NCBI GenBank assembly: GCA_050248275.1
Contig: JBFWSR010000011.1
Coordinates: 38,905-102,904, forward strand
Length of the DNA stretch: 64,000 nt
Direction of reading: 5' to 3'
From: CAILZL01 sp050248275
GTDB taxonomy: Bacteria > Pseudomonadota > Gammaproteobacteria > Steroidobacterales > Steroidobacteraceae
The translations under genes were made by a program, and so were the position numbers. This document shows, piece after piece, positions 28,650 through 37,800 of this stretch. The notes beneath the pieces are model-generated. The model searched no databases. It saw only the letters and a program-made list of their open reading frames with translations, and was not told where the DNA came from. The stretch's first letter is position 1, and every line of letters starts with the position of its first letter.

Positions 28650-28676
28650 CCGTCAACATTCAGCAGTCGCCTTTAT

Positions 28677-28692
28677 ATTAGATTTTGCTAAT
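28677..28692. promoter_or_regulatory. candidate BigR-type operator in the divergent promoter region
   Basis: The 94-base gap between the hydrolase and regulator genes is AT-rich, unlike its surroundings. It contains a perfect dyad ATTAG-N6-CTAAT at 28677-28692, and a further CTAAT copy at 28703-28707 within TACTAATGTAATAT. BigR and relatives bind an AT-rich dyad between their own gene and blh. A promoter towards the regulator may be TTGCTA (28685-28690) with TAATAT (28709-28714), so repressor binding would overlap it. Confidence 0.55.
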
Positions 28693-28743
28693 TCAGTCAA
28701 TACTAATGTAATATGCGGCCGTTGCCAGCAACCAGGAGACGCC

Positions 28744-29088
28744 ATGCCCGCCCGCGCACTCGCCAAGCGCAGCAAGACCAGCCGCAATATCATGAACATG
28801 CAGGACATGCTTGAACATGCCGGCGAAGCCGCCGACTTTCTCAAGGCGCTTGCCAATGATCAGCGTCTGGCGATTCTGTGCACTCTGCTGGAAGGCCCGC
28901 AGTCAGTAGGCCAGATCAACGAACGCGTTCAGTTAAGTCAATCGGCATTGTCGCAACACCTGGCCGTGCTGCGTGAACGCGATCTGGTCAACACCGAAAA
29001 ACAGGCGCAAACCGTTTATTATTCAGTGCCCGAAGGCAAGACGCGGCGCATTCTCAACCTGCTGCATGAATGCTTCTGTGGGCGTTGA
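28744..29088 (+). CDS. bigR: ArsR-family sulfide/persulfide-responsive repressor, BigR-like
   Basis: The 114-residue winged-helix protein shows DFLKALANDQRLAILCTLLE, SVGQINERVQLSQSALSQHL (recognition helix) and TVYYSVPEGKTRRIL. Cys46 in AILC and Cys110/Cys112 near the end are placed like the two cysteines that form a disulfide or tetrasulfide on persulfide exposure in BigR/SqrR. No metal site motif such as the ELCVCD of ArsR is present. AGGAGA is six bases before the ATG. It most likely represses the divergent sulfide operon and its own transcript. Confidence 0.85.
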   Translation: MPARALAKRSKTSRNIMNMQDMLEHAGEAADFLKALANDQRLAILCTLLEGPQSVGQINERVQLSQSALSQHLAVLRERDLVNTEKQAQTVYYSVPEGKTRRILNLLHECFCGR

Positions 29089-29089
29089 C

Positions 29090-29854
29090 ATGCTGGCAAT
29101 CATCGGCGCGCTGCTGATCGGCCTGAGCCTGGGACTGCTGGGTTCCGGCGGTTCCATCCTGACCGTGCCGGTGCTGGTGTTTCTGGTCGGCGAACCGGAA
29201 AAGCTGGCCATCGCGGAGTCGTTGGGCATTGTCTGCGTCATTGCCGGCGTGGGCGCACTGCAACATGCGCGTCAGAAACATATCGACTGGCGCAGTGTGT
29301 GGCTGGTGGGCCCGTCAGCCATGCTCGGATCGTATGCGGGCGCATGGGTTTCGCAATGGATCAGCGGTCGGGTGCAATTGCTGATGTTTGCCGGCGTGAT
29401 GTTGTTCGCCGCCTATCGTATGTTCATCAACTCCCGCCGCGACGCGGGGCTGCAACCCAGTTATTGCCGGCCGGGCTGCTTACTGGCCGTCGGCGCGGGC
29501 CTCGGCATCTTGAGCGGCCTGGTGGGCGTGGGCGGCGGCTTTCTGGTCGTACCGGCACTCGTGCTGCTGGGCGGACTGGCCATGCCCATTGCCGTTGGCA
29601 CCAGCCTGATGATCATCACGCTCAGTTCGCTCACCGGCTTTGCCAAACAGTTGCACCTGCTGCACAGCAGTGGTTTGACCCTGCACTGGCCAATGCTGGG
29701 CCTGTTCGCGGTGGTCGGCGTACTGGGCAGCCTTGTCAGCCAGCCGCTGGGACGCAACCTGCCGCAAGCGCGACTCCAGCGGGCTTACAGTGGGATGGTG
29801 GTATTGATGGCGGCATTAATCCTTTGGCAAACAGTGACAACCGCACATCAATAA
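29090..29854 (+). CDS. TauE/SafE family sulfite or sulfonate exporter
   Basis: The 254-residue inner-membrane protein has about eight hydrophobic helices in two related halves, with the typical glycine-rich openings LGLLGSGGSILTVPVLVFLV and ILSGLVGVGGGFLVVPALVL. It starts one base after the regulator's stop, so the two are co-transcribed. Since the divergent hydrolase is expected to make sulfite, exporting sulfite is a sensible role. The exact substrate cannot be read from the sequence. Confidence 0.88.
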   Translation: MLAIIGALLIGLSLGLLGSGGSILTVPVLVFLVGEPEKLAIAESLGIVCVIAGVGALQHARQKHIDWRSVWLVGPSAMLGSYAGAWVSQWISGRVQLLMFAGVMLFAAYRMFINSRRDAGLQPSYCRPGCLLAVGAGLGILSGLVGVGGGFLVVPALVLLGGLAMPIAVGTSLMIITLSSLTGFAKQLHLLHSSGLTLHWPMLGLFAVVGVLGSLVSQPLGRNLPQARLQRAYSGMVVLMAALILWQTVTTAHQ

Positions 29855-30068
29855 GCACGCTGTTGCGCCGGTCATTTCCGGCCGACTCCTGATCAGACGC
29901 ACCGCTCCTGCACATGAAATCCGGCAAACGCTTACGCTTAATAAGAATGAACATCATGGTTGGCATTATGGCGACACTTGTACTGCCTGTTGCCTGCATT
30001 GTGTAATCAAACCATTCCGAAGTGGCTCCCGCCAACGTTCGGCAACCGATCCAGACGGCAAACTCACA

Positions 30069-30569
30069 GTGAAACCCCTGAATTCAGGCCTCGCAAATCG
30101 CCTCGGCAACTCCAGACTTAAACCCATCGAGATGGCCATCATGATGGGAATACTTGCTGTCATCGTCGCCGCGCCCGCCCGCGCCGCATTGGGAGATCAG
30201 GTCGCGTCAATCGAAAACGACCGTGCCAAGATGAAAGCCACAGCAGCCGTCGCGGCCAAGCCCTTGTACACCGTTCATGAGCTGCGCCTGCCGTATGGCA
30301 CCGTTGTGCGCGAGTATGTTTCATCTGCCGGCCTGGTGTTCGCAGTGGCATGGGAAGGGCCGCATCAGCCGGATTTCAAACAACTGCTGGGCAGCTATTT
30401 CGAGTCTTACAGGCATGCGCCGCGAAGTTCATCACTCTCACGCAGCCATGCAACCGTGGAACAAGGCAATCTGGTGATGCATATGGCCGGACACATGCGG
30501 GCTTTTTTCGGCCAGGCATACGACCCGCATTTGCTGCCGGCAGGCGTCAGCGTCGATGAGATTCAGTAA
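30069..30569 (+). CDS. DUF2844 domain secreted protein
   Basis: The 166-residue product has a hydrophobic signal segment ending PARA near residue 39 and then the DUF2844 pattern: ALGDQVASIENDRAKMKA, YTVHELRLPYGTVVREYVS, GLVFAVAWEGPHQPDFKQLL. The start is uncertain: a GTG at 30069 gives a basic n-region, and an ATG at 30132 would give a short one. It directly precedes the DUF3443 gene (TAA followed at once by ATG), and the two domains are regularly encoded together. Function is unknown. Confidence 0.8.
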   Translation: MKPLNSGLANRLGNSRLKPIEMAIMMGILAVIVAAPARAALGDQVASIENDRAKMKATAAVAAKPLYTVHELRLPYGTVVREYVSSAGLVFAVAWEGPHQPDFKQLLGSYFESYRHAPRSSSLSRSHATVEQGNLVMHMAGHMRAFFGQAYDPHLLPAGVSVDEIQ

Positions 30570-31790
30570 ATGACTCGTCACCCGCGTTATTTAGTCTATT
30601 GGTTGGCGGCAGCGTTCAGCATGATGCTTGTTGGGTGTGGTGGCGGCAGCAGCAGCAATTCCGGAAACAGCATGACCATCGCCAGCGGCCCGAACGTGGC
30701 AACGCTCGTCGTCGATGGCGGACCGGCCGGCGCCATCAATGCACCGTTTGTTTCCATCACGTTTTGCGAACCCGGTACCAGCAACTGCACAACCGTCGAT
30801 CACATTCTGGTCGATACCGGCTCGACCGGTTTGCGGGTCATGGCGTCGTTACTGACGGGAATCAATTTACCCGATGCCCAGAATGGCGCCGGCGCACCCA
30901 TGTTTGAATGCGTGCAATTCGTTGACGGTTACAGCTGGGGACCGCTCAAGACCGCCGACGTAAAGATCGCCGGCGAACAAGCCAACGCACTGGTTGTTCA
31001 AGTCATTGACGATGCGGCCACGCCAGCTCAGGCCGCACCCGGCGATTGCACCAACGGCAAACCATCGGACAATTCCGTGCAAAGCTTTGGCGCCAACGGC
31101 GTGCTGGGAGTGGCGGTTTTTCGCGAAGATTGTGGCGGCAGTTGTGCGACGAATGTGGTTCCAGCCACTTATTACTTATGCAGCAGCGGCTCCTGTCAGG
31201 GAACGACGGCAACTCTTGTCCAGCAGGTTCAGAACGCCGTATATCACTTTGCCACCGACAACAATGGCGTCATCATCCAGTTGCCGGCCATTGGCTCCGC
31301 AGGTGCGTTTGGCGCGCGCGGCGCGCTGATATTCGGCATCGACACCCAGACCAACAACCAGTTGCGCTCGGCCACCATCATGACAGTCGATCCAGCCAGC
31401 GGCTGGATCACGACCAGTTACAACGGACAAACGCTCAGTCGAAGTTTCATTGACTCCGGCTCGAATGCGCTCTTTTTTAACGACTCCACGCTGGTTCAAT
31501 GCACCAGCAGTTTTGCCTCCGGTTTTTACTGCCCGGCCAGCGCGCGAACCTTGTCCGCCACCAATATCAGTCACACCGGGGTCAACAGCACCGTCACGTT
31601 CAATGTGGCGAACACCGAAGCACTGCTCAACAATCAGCCGAACTATTTTGCCTTCGGAAATCTTGCCGGCACGATTCCGTTAGCGTCGAGCTTCGACTGG
31701 GGATTGCCGTTCTTCTACGGCCGCAGCGTCTATGTGGCCATCGAAGGACAAACTACTTCCGGCGGTACCGGACCGTTCATGGCTTATTGA
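30570..31790 (+). CDS. DUF3443 domain lipoprotein
   Basis: The 406-residue protein has a lipoprotein signal (SMMLVGCGGG, Cys23), a Ser/Gly linker and the DUF3443 body with ILVDTGSTGLRVMAS and a second FIDSGSNALFF segment. The paired Asp-Thr/Ser-Gly motifs recall pepsin-like aspartic proteases, although peptidase activity of DUF3443 is not established. Several cysteines (NCTTV, GDCTNG, DCGGSCAT, CSSGSCQG) suggest disulfides outside the cytoplasm. It is adjacent and coupled to the DUF2844 gene. Confidence 0.82.
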   Translation: MTRHPRYLVYWLAAAFSMMLVGCGGGSSSNSGNSMTIASGPNVATLVVDGGPAGAINAPFVSITFCEPGTSNCTTVDHILVDTGSTGLRVMASLLTGINLPDAQNGAGAPMFECVQFVDGYSWGPLKTADVKIAGEQANALVVQVIDDAATPAQAAPGDCTNGKPSDNSVQSFGANGVLGVAVFREDCGGSCATNVVPATYYLCSSGSCQGTTATLVQQVQNAVYHFATDNNGVIIQLPAIGSAGAFGARGALIFGIDTQTNNQLRSATIMTVDPASGWITTSYNGQTLSRSFIDSGSNALFFNDSTLVQCTSSFASGFYCPASARTLSATNISHTGVNSTVTFNVANTEALLNNQPNYFAFGNLAGTIPLASSFDWGLPFFYGRSVYVAIEGQTTSGGTGPFMAY

Positions 31791-31798
31791 CAGGCGCG

Positions 31799-32392
31799 CT
31801 AATTACGCTCGTGTGGTTTCATGCGATTGACGAATGCGAGCAATGCGGAACGCTGATCGCTCCATGGCTCGTAAGCGTTCTCTGCAACATCACTGCCGGC
31901 ACGAACGCTGAGCTGCCGGGCGGAGGCGATGAAGCGCAGCGTGGCCAGATCGGTCGTAAACACAATGGGGGTGGCGTTCATGCCCGGCGGCGCATGCAGC
32001 GGCGCACCGATGCCCGCATCGCGCGCAGAACGCTCGTGCATTTTCAGCAGGATTCGACGATCGTCGGCGGCGATGATCGGGTTCTTGTCCGCCACTGACG
32101 CGCCGGCGGCGCCACGCGCATCAACGGTAGACCAGAAATAAGCAAGCAACACATAGCTGACCTTGCCGCTACGATTCACAGCCGCCGCCGCCAGCGTGAC
32201 GTAGTCGCGAACATTGGCTGCGAATTCCGGCCGCTCACGGGCAAACACCAGAGGCTGATCCACCACGGTGACGGTGGCGGCCGTTTGCTGATCGAGATAT
32301 TCGCGCGGCTGGTCGCGCCTGGCAGTAGAACTGCACGCCGCGATCAGCAAGCACAGACACGCGACGCTGTATTTGTTGATAATCGAACCCAC
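31799..32392 (-). CDS. predicted lipoprotein at the end of the cytochrome operon
   Basis: The 197-residue product has an apparent lipobox in CLLIAACSS (Cys20 region) and no recognised domain; its strands include YVTLAAAAVNRSGKVSYVLL and ATPIVFTTDLATLRFIASA. The start is a GTG one base after the stop of the outer-membrane protein gene, so translation is likely coupled. Its place as last gene of the cytochrome operon suggests an assembly or structural role for the outer-membrane part. This role is inferred from position only. Confidence 0.7.
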   Translation of the reverse strand: MGSIINKYSVACLCLLIAACSSTARRDQPREYLDQQTAATVTVVDQPLVFARERPEFAANVRDYVTLAAAAVNRSGKVSYVLLAYFWSTVDARGAAGASVADKNPIIAADDRRILLKMHERSARDAGIGAPLHAPPGMNATPIVFTTDLATLRFIASARQLSVRAGSDVAENAYEPWSDQRSALLAFVNRMKPHERN

Positions 32393-32393
32393 G

Positions 32394-34847
32394 TCAGAAC
32401 CCGATGCGATATGCCAGACTTACATAGTAACGTGTTGTCGTCTGACTCTGCTGCGTGGTGCTGCGTTTTCCCAACTGGCCGCCCGTTTCCAACTGCAGCT
32501 GCTTGCGGTTGCGCTGATAGTCCAGCAACAGGGCCGGCACGAAAATCGTCTCGGTACTGCTGTCGCCGATGAGCGTGCGATGATTGACGGTCAACCGCGG
32601 TCCGATACGCCAGGCGCCCGACAGCGGGAACCGGGTGGTGAGTCCAATGGCGGAGATCTTGCCTATCTCGGTGTCTGCATAATTGAAGCTCAACACGTTG
32701 AAATCGCCCTTGCGCCATAAGCTGGAGGCGTAGATCTGCGTCTGGTATGAAACATTCAACCCGGAAGCGGGTTGCGCTTCGACGCCGCCGGAAGCCACGG
32801 TGGCGTCGGTTTCGGCAGCAGATACCGTCGCGGCAAACTGAAAACGTTCGCCCAGCGGTCGCGTTGCAGTCAGGCTGTAGTTGGAAGTGATCGGCGTGCG
32901 GTCGCGCGCCAGTTGATATACCTCGTCCGGCAGGAACACCTGTTCCAGTTCGGCAATGGTGGTTACCGGCTGACCAATCAGTGCGTTGCGGGTGGTCAGG
33001 ATGGGTGAATTACGTCGCTCGGCATCCACGCTCAGACTCCAGCGCGCCGGCAACTGAATCGTGCCCAGCAGTGCAGCCGTATTCAGCGACTGGAAAAAAG
33101 TGTCGTAGTCCGCCAATGCAATCACGGAACCACGCGAACCCAGATAACGCAATTCCGTGCCTATGGCCTGGCGATCACGCAGGCCGAGGAAATCCTGGGT
33201 AGTGAAGTAGACGCTCGCATCCCAGTGCGCACCCTGCGGGGTATACGCCAGCGCCACCGATTCAAAGCGGCGCTGGGTCTGCAACGCTGCGCTGGTCTGT
33301 TCCACCGGATACCCGATGGTTGCATTCACGCCCCAGGCCGGCACCCAGTTCCAGGCAATGAACGCGCCGTCGAATGTGCCCAGCACGCCGCCGGCGTTAC
33401 GAGCCTGACGACCAACCCGCGTCAACAAGCCCAGGTTGCGGGCAGCTAGTTCGACTGAAGCAATGCTGACACGCCCGGCGTCGCTGCCACTGGAATTGCC
33501 ACCGCTCAGGCTCTTGACGTACCCGGCGCTGACGCGCGCCAGCAAGTCGATATTTTCACCACGACGCCGCGCCAGAAAATCAACATCGTTATACAGGCCA
33601 TTTTGCGCAGTGGACTGCGACGAGTTGTTCTGCGTCGGGTCCGTGCTGGAATTGGTCGAGCTGGCGATGTGGCTGCCGTCATAACGATAGAGCTGTGCGA
33701 AACCGCCGCTGAATTTCCAGCCGGTATCGGCTCCGCCGCCACCGCCGCCGCTGCGACCGGGCAATGAAGCCGCGCGCAGGATGCGCAAACGCAGCGCCAC
33801 ACGTTCTGCTGCATCGCCCTTGGGATAACGCCGCAAATATTCTTCGTATTCGGCCTTGGCGTGCGCCAACTGACCGGCACGCTCGCGCGCCAGACCGAGC
33901 AACTCCTGCGCCTGCGCGCGTTCCGGAAACTCAGGCTGCCGCTGCAGCTTGGTCAACAATGCAATTGATTTTGCATAGTCACGCGCAGCCAGCGCCGCAC
34001 GCGCTTCTGACAGGGTCTGCTTCAATGCAGAGGCTTCCAGCGCCGGATCGCTACCGATTCGTTCCACTGGCGGCAACGACTTGTCGGCGCTATCACTCAA
34101 GAGCGCAGAGCTGACCGCATCGTCGCCGACGGCAATCCAGGCACGCGGATATTCTTGCAGCGCCGTTTTCAGCAATGCGTCGGCGTCGGCGCGACGCGCA
34201 ATGGGGCCTACACGCAGACGATACCAGGTGACATCGTCAATCACAGCAGTGGCCACATACGCCGGCATCTTGAGTCGTTGTTGCGCCAATTCAACTGCGG
34301 ATTCATCAAACTGTCCGGGTTGTGAATCGAGGTTGATGGCATAGTTGGTAACAGTGTCGGGCAATTCATTCACCATGACCTTGCCGGAACGGCGGGCGCG
34401 ATCAATCAGGCGGATGCGCAGACTATGCGGATCAACGCCCTGTACCAGAACGAAACGCTCGGCTTTTTTCCAGGTCAACGCCAGCGTGATCTGGCCAGGT
34501 ACATCGGCATCGACACGCGCCGCCGCAATGATATTTTCGCCGCCGGATATCGGCGGCAACTCGCCGGCGATCTGCGCACCGGGGCTGACGCCGCAATCGG
34601 GTAACGGCTGCAACTGGATTCGCAGCTCGGTCCCCTCCGAAGCAGGCAGATGTGATATGTAGCGCAATGAACAATTGAACAACACCGTGATGTCCGCCTG
34701 ATCGTCGTGATCATTCAGCTCGATGATGTCCACGAAACGCGCGGTCCCCGCCAGCAACTGCGCGAGGGCCACCGTGCTCATGCACAGCAGCCAGAAGCAA
34801 CCCATTGCTTGCAGAAGACGGCGGTAACTAATGCTTGAACGAGGCAT
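32394..34847 (-). CDS. outer-membrane beta-barrel protein with SPOR/TPR-like N-terminal region
   Basis: The 817-residue protein has a signal peptide (to about residue 29), a beta-rich region, a SPOR-like segment (WYRLRVGPIARRADADALL), TPR-like helices at about 265-355 (AAKDYAKSIALL-type repeats), a Gly-rich linker and a C-terminal part of alternating amphipathic strands ending in YRIGF, with the terminal Phe typical of outer-membrane barrels. Its ATG overlaps the giant cytochrome gene by 20 bases. The simplest reading is the porin that lets cytochrome haems cross the outer membrane; an exopolysaccharide-type secretin role is an alternative. Confidence 0.75.
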   Translation of the reverse strand: MPRSSISYRRLLQAMGCFWLLCMSTVALAQLLAGTARFVDIIELNDHDDQADITVLFNCSLRYISHLPASEGTELRIQLQPLPDCGVSPGAQIAGELPPISGGENIIAAARVDADVPGQITLALTWKKAERFVLVQGVDPHSLRIRLIDRARRSGKVMVNELPDTVTNYAINLDSQPGQFDESAVELAQQRLKMPAYVATAVIDDVTWYRLRVGPIARRADADALLKTALQEYPRAWIAVGDDAVSSALLSDSADKSLPPVERIGSDPALEASALKQTLSEARAALAARDYAKSIALLTKLQRQPEFPERAQAQELLGLARERAGQLAHAKAEYEEYLRRYPKGDAAERVALRLRILRAASLPGRSGGGGGGADTGWKFSGGFAQLYRYDGSHIASSTNSSTDPTQNNSSQSTAQNGLYNDVDFLARRRGENIDLLARVSAGYVKSLSGGNSSGSDAGRVSIASVELAARNLGLLTRVGRQARNAGGVLGTFDGAFIAWNWVPAWGVNATIGYPVEQTSAALQTQRRFESVALAYTPQGAHWDASVYFTTQDFLGLRDRQAIGTELRYLGSRGSVIALADYDTFFQSLNTAALLGTIQLPARWSLSVDAERRNSPILTTRNALIGQPVTTIAELEQVFLPDEVYQLARDRTPITSNYSLTATRPLGERFQFAATVSAAETDATVASGGVEAQPASGLNVSYQTQIYASSLWRKGDFNVLSFNYADTEIGKISAIGLTTRFPLSGAWRIGPRLTVNHRTLIGDSSTETIFVPALLLDYQRNRKQLQLETGGQLGKRSTTQQSQTTTRYYVSLAYRIGF

Positions 34848-37800
34848 CAGAGACCCTGTGATACGGACCGGGCGCCGACTTCGTCACAGTGGACAATGCG
34901 TCGTCCGCATAAACGTGACAGGCGCCGGCGCAATTGCGCAGCTCGCTGGCGGTGTACTTGAGGCCAGCAGCCGTCTTGACATGCACGTCGGCCTTGAAAT
35001 CCTTTGCATGACAACCCGTGCAACTGCCTGCATCCGCCGGCGAGCTGTACGGAATCTGGTCGGTATTGCTGGTATGGCATGACACGCAGCTCAGCACTGC
35101 CTTGTGATCGCCCGGATAGTTCACGGAGTCATGCCTGAAAGTGATGACAGCCCAATCCGGATAGCGATGGCAATTCGCACAATCGCGCTGAGTGCTCAGG
35201 TGACCGGCAATGGTGCCGGTAGCACTCAAACCATTGTGACAACCGGCGCAATTGCCGGTGAGCTGGGTGTGGTCCAGCTTGGCCGGTTTCCACGCCAGCG
35301 TACCGTGGCAGGTATCGCACTCCTGCGCGGTCGGCACATGGCTGACCGGTTTGCCGACGGCATGAACCGCATCGTGACAGCTATGACAACTTGTCGTGAT
35401 CGCCGCATGATCGAAGCGCGCCGGGATCCACGCGATGGTGGTATGGCATGCCTCGCAACTGTTGTTGGCCGCGATGTGATTTGACGGCTTGCCACGTGCG
35501 ATCGGACCGTTGTGACAGCTCACACAGGTACCTTTGACCTGGGTGTGATCGACCTTGCTCACCGGCAACCAGCTTTGTGTGCTGTGGCAGGCATCGCAAT
35601 TGTTGCCGGCATTGATATGGCTGCCGGGTTTGCCAATGCCACTGGCCTGATCGTGACAGCTCAAACACGTCGAGCCAAACACGCGCCGATGATCGAATGC
35701 GCCCAGCCTGCCGCCCAGCGTGGCGGCATTACCCAATGATGGCGTAGCGGCAATGACGCCCGCTGCTTTCATGTTGGCCTGCAGGACAGGCCGCGCCACA
35801 AACCGGTCTCTGGTCGAATGGCAGCCCGAACCGCCGCAATCCTGGCCCTTGTGGTGATTGGCAGAATCACGCACCCACAGTCGTACGCCGGTATTGGTCT
35901 TCCACTTCATGCCCAACTCATGACAGCTCATGCAAGTCATGCCGCGCACAGCGGCATGAATCATCTTGGTGCCGGCAAAGGAAGTGAAGTTGGTCGCGGC
36001 ATGACACAGTTCGCAGGCAAGCGAAGTGGTGCCATTCGGCGGATTCGATGGAATATGACCGGTCGCTCCCGCAGGCGGCTGCACCAGTGTCGGCGGCGCC
36101 ATGTTGGCAAAGCTCAAACCATAGGCATGGCATTGTGCACAGTTGTTGGCGATGTTGACGTGATTCATCGTAGCCACGCTGTAATTGCCCGTGGTGTGGC
36201 ACAGCGTGCAGTTGTTGTTGTCTGCCGCCGGCAGCGGAATGTGATTGGCAGGCAGATCTGTCGCGCCCTTGAAACTGGTGGTGTTGAAGTGACAGGTATT
36301 GCACTCACCGCCGGTCACATGTGGCGAACCATTCGCCTTGAGGGTGGGCCGGGTGACAGTGGCGGGCGTGCCTGCAAAAGTCAGCCCTTTCTCGTGACAC
36401 CCCGAGCAGGCCGTCGATGCCACCACCGCATGATTCATCGAGCTGCCAACGTTCGGCATGACGAAAGTGGTGAAATTGGTCGGCGAGTGACAGCTTTCAC
36501 AGGCGGCACTGCCTACCGGAATGTGATTGCCGGGTAAGGTCTTGACCGGCGGCGAGCCCACGAAGCTCAGACCCGCGCCATGGCAGGTAATGCAATTGCT
36601 GCCAAAGCCCGTGTGGTTCATCGCTGTGCCGGAGAAGGTCGTGAAGTTGGTCGGCGAGTGACAGCTCTCGCAGGCGGTGCCGCCTACCGGAATGTGATTG
36701 CCCGGCAACACCTTCAATACCGGCGGCGCCATGTTGGCAAAACTCTTGCCCGCACCGTGACAGGTTGCGCAACTGGTGCCCGCCACTACAGAGTGATCCA
36801 TGACATAGATGGAATAATCAGCCGGATTGCTGTGACAGGCATTGCAGTTGGTACCCGCGCCACCAGGCAGCGGGATGTGATTGGTAGGCAGATCCGTTGC
36901 GCCCTTGAAGCTGGTGGTGTTGAAGTGACAGGCATTGCACTCGCCACTGAGCACATGAGCCGCGCCGTTGGCCTTGAGGGTGGGTCGGAGAACCGTGGCA
37001 GGCGTGCCCGCAAAGCTCAGTCCTTTCTCGTGACACGCCGAGCAGGCCGTCGATGCCACCACCGCATGATTCATCGAGCTGCCAACGTTCGGCATCACGA
37101 AAGTGGTGAAATTGGTCGGCGAGTGACAGCTTTCACAGGCGGCACTGCCTACCGGAATGTGATTGCCGGGTAAGGTCTTGACCGGCGGCGAGCCCACGAA
37201 GCTCAGACCCGCGCCATGGCAGGCAATGCAATTGCTGCCAAAGCCCGTGTGGCTCATCGCTGTGCCGGAGAAGGTCGTGAAATTGGTCGGCGAGTGGCAG
37301 CTCTCGCAAGGCGTCGTTCCGATCGGAATATGGTTACCCGGCTCGGTCACCACCGGTGGCGAACCCACAAAACTCAGACCCGCACCATGACAGGCTGAAC
37401 AGGCGGTCGAACTGACCACTGCATGATTCATGACCGTGCCGGAGAAGGTCGTGAAGTTGGTCGGCGAATGACAGCTCTCGCAGGCGGTGCCGCCTACCGG
37501 AATATGATTGCCCGGCAACACCTTCAATACCGGCGGCGCCATATTGGTAAAACTCTTGCCCGCGCCATGGCAGGTCGTGCAGGTTGTGCCCGCCACCACG
37601 GCATGATCCATCGTATACACGGAGTAGTCCGCCGGATTGCTGTGACAGGCATTGCAGTTGGTGCCCGCGCCGCCGGGTAATGGAATGTGATTGACCGGAT
37701 AGTCGCTCGCACTCTTGAAGCTGGTGGTGTTGAAGTGACAGGTATTGCACTCGCCACTGAGCACATGAGCCGCGCCGTTGGCTTTAAGAGTGGGCCGGGT

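Noticed and set aside
29947..30006. 19-codon hydrophobic open frame (MNIMVGIMATLVLPVACIV) before the DUF2844 gene
   Set aside because: No good ribosome site and no homologue known to me; it could be chance or a relic of a signal peptide.
35818..36537. Plus-strand open frames opposite the giant cytochrome gene
   Set aside because: They recur with the 810-base repeats because of the repeat itself and have repetitive, unnatural composition.
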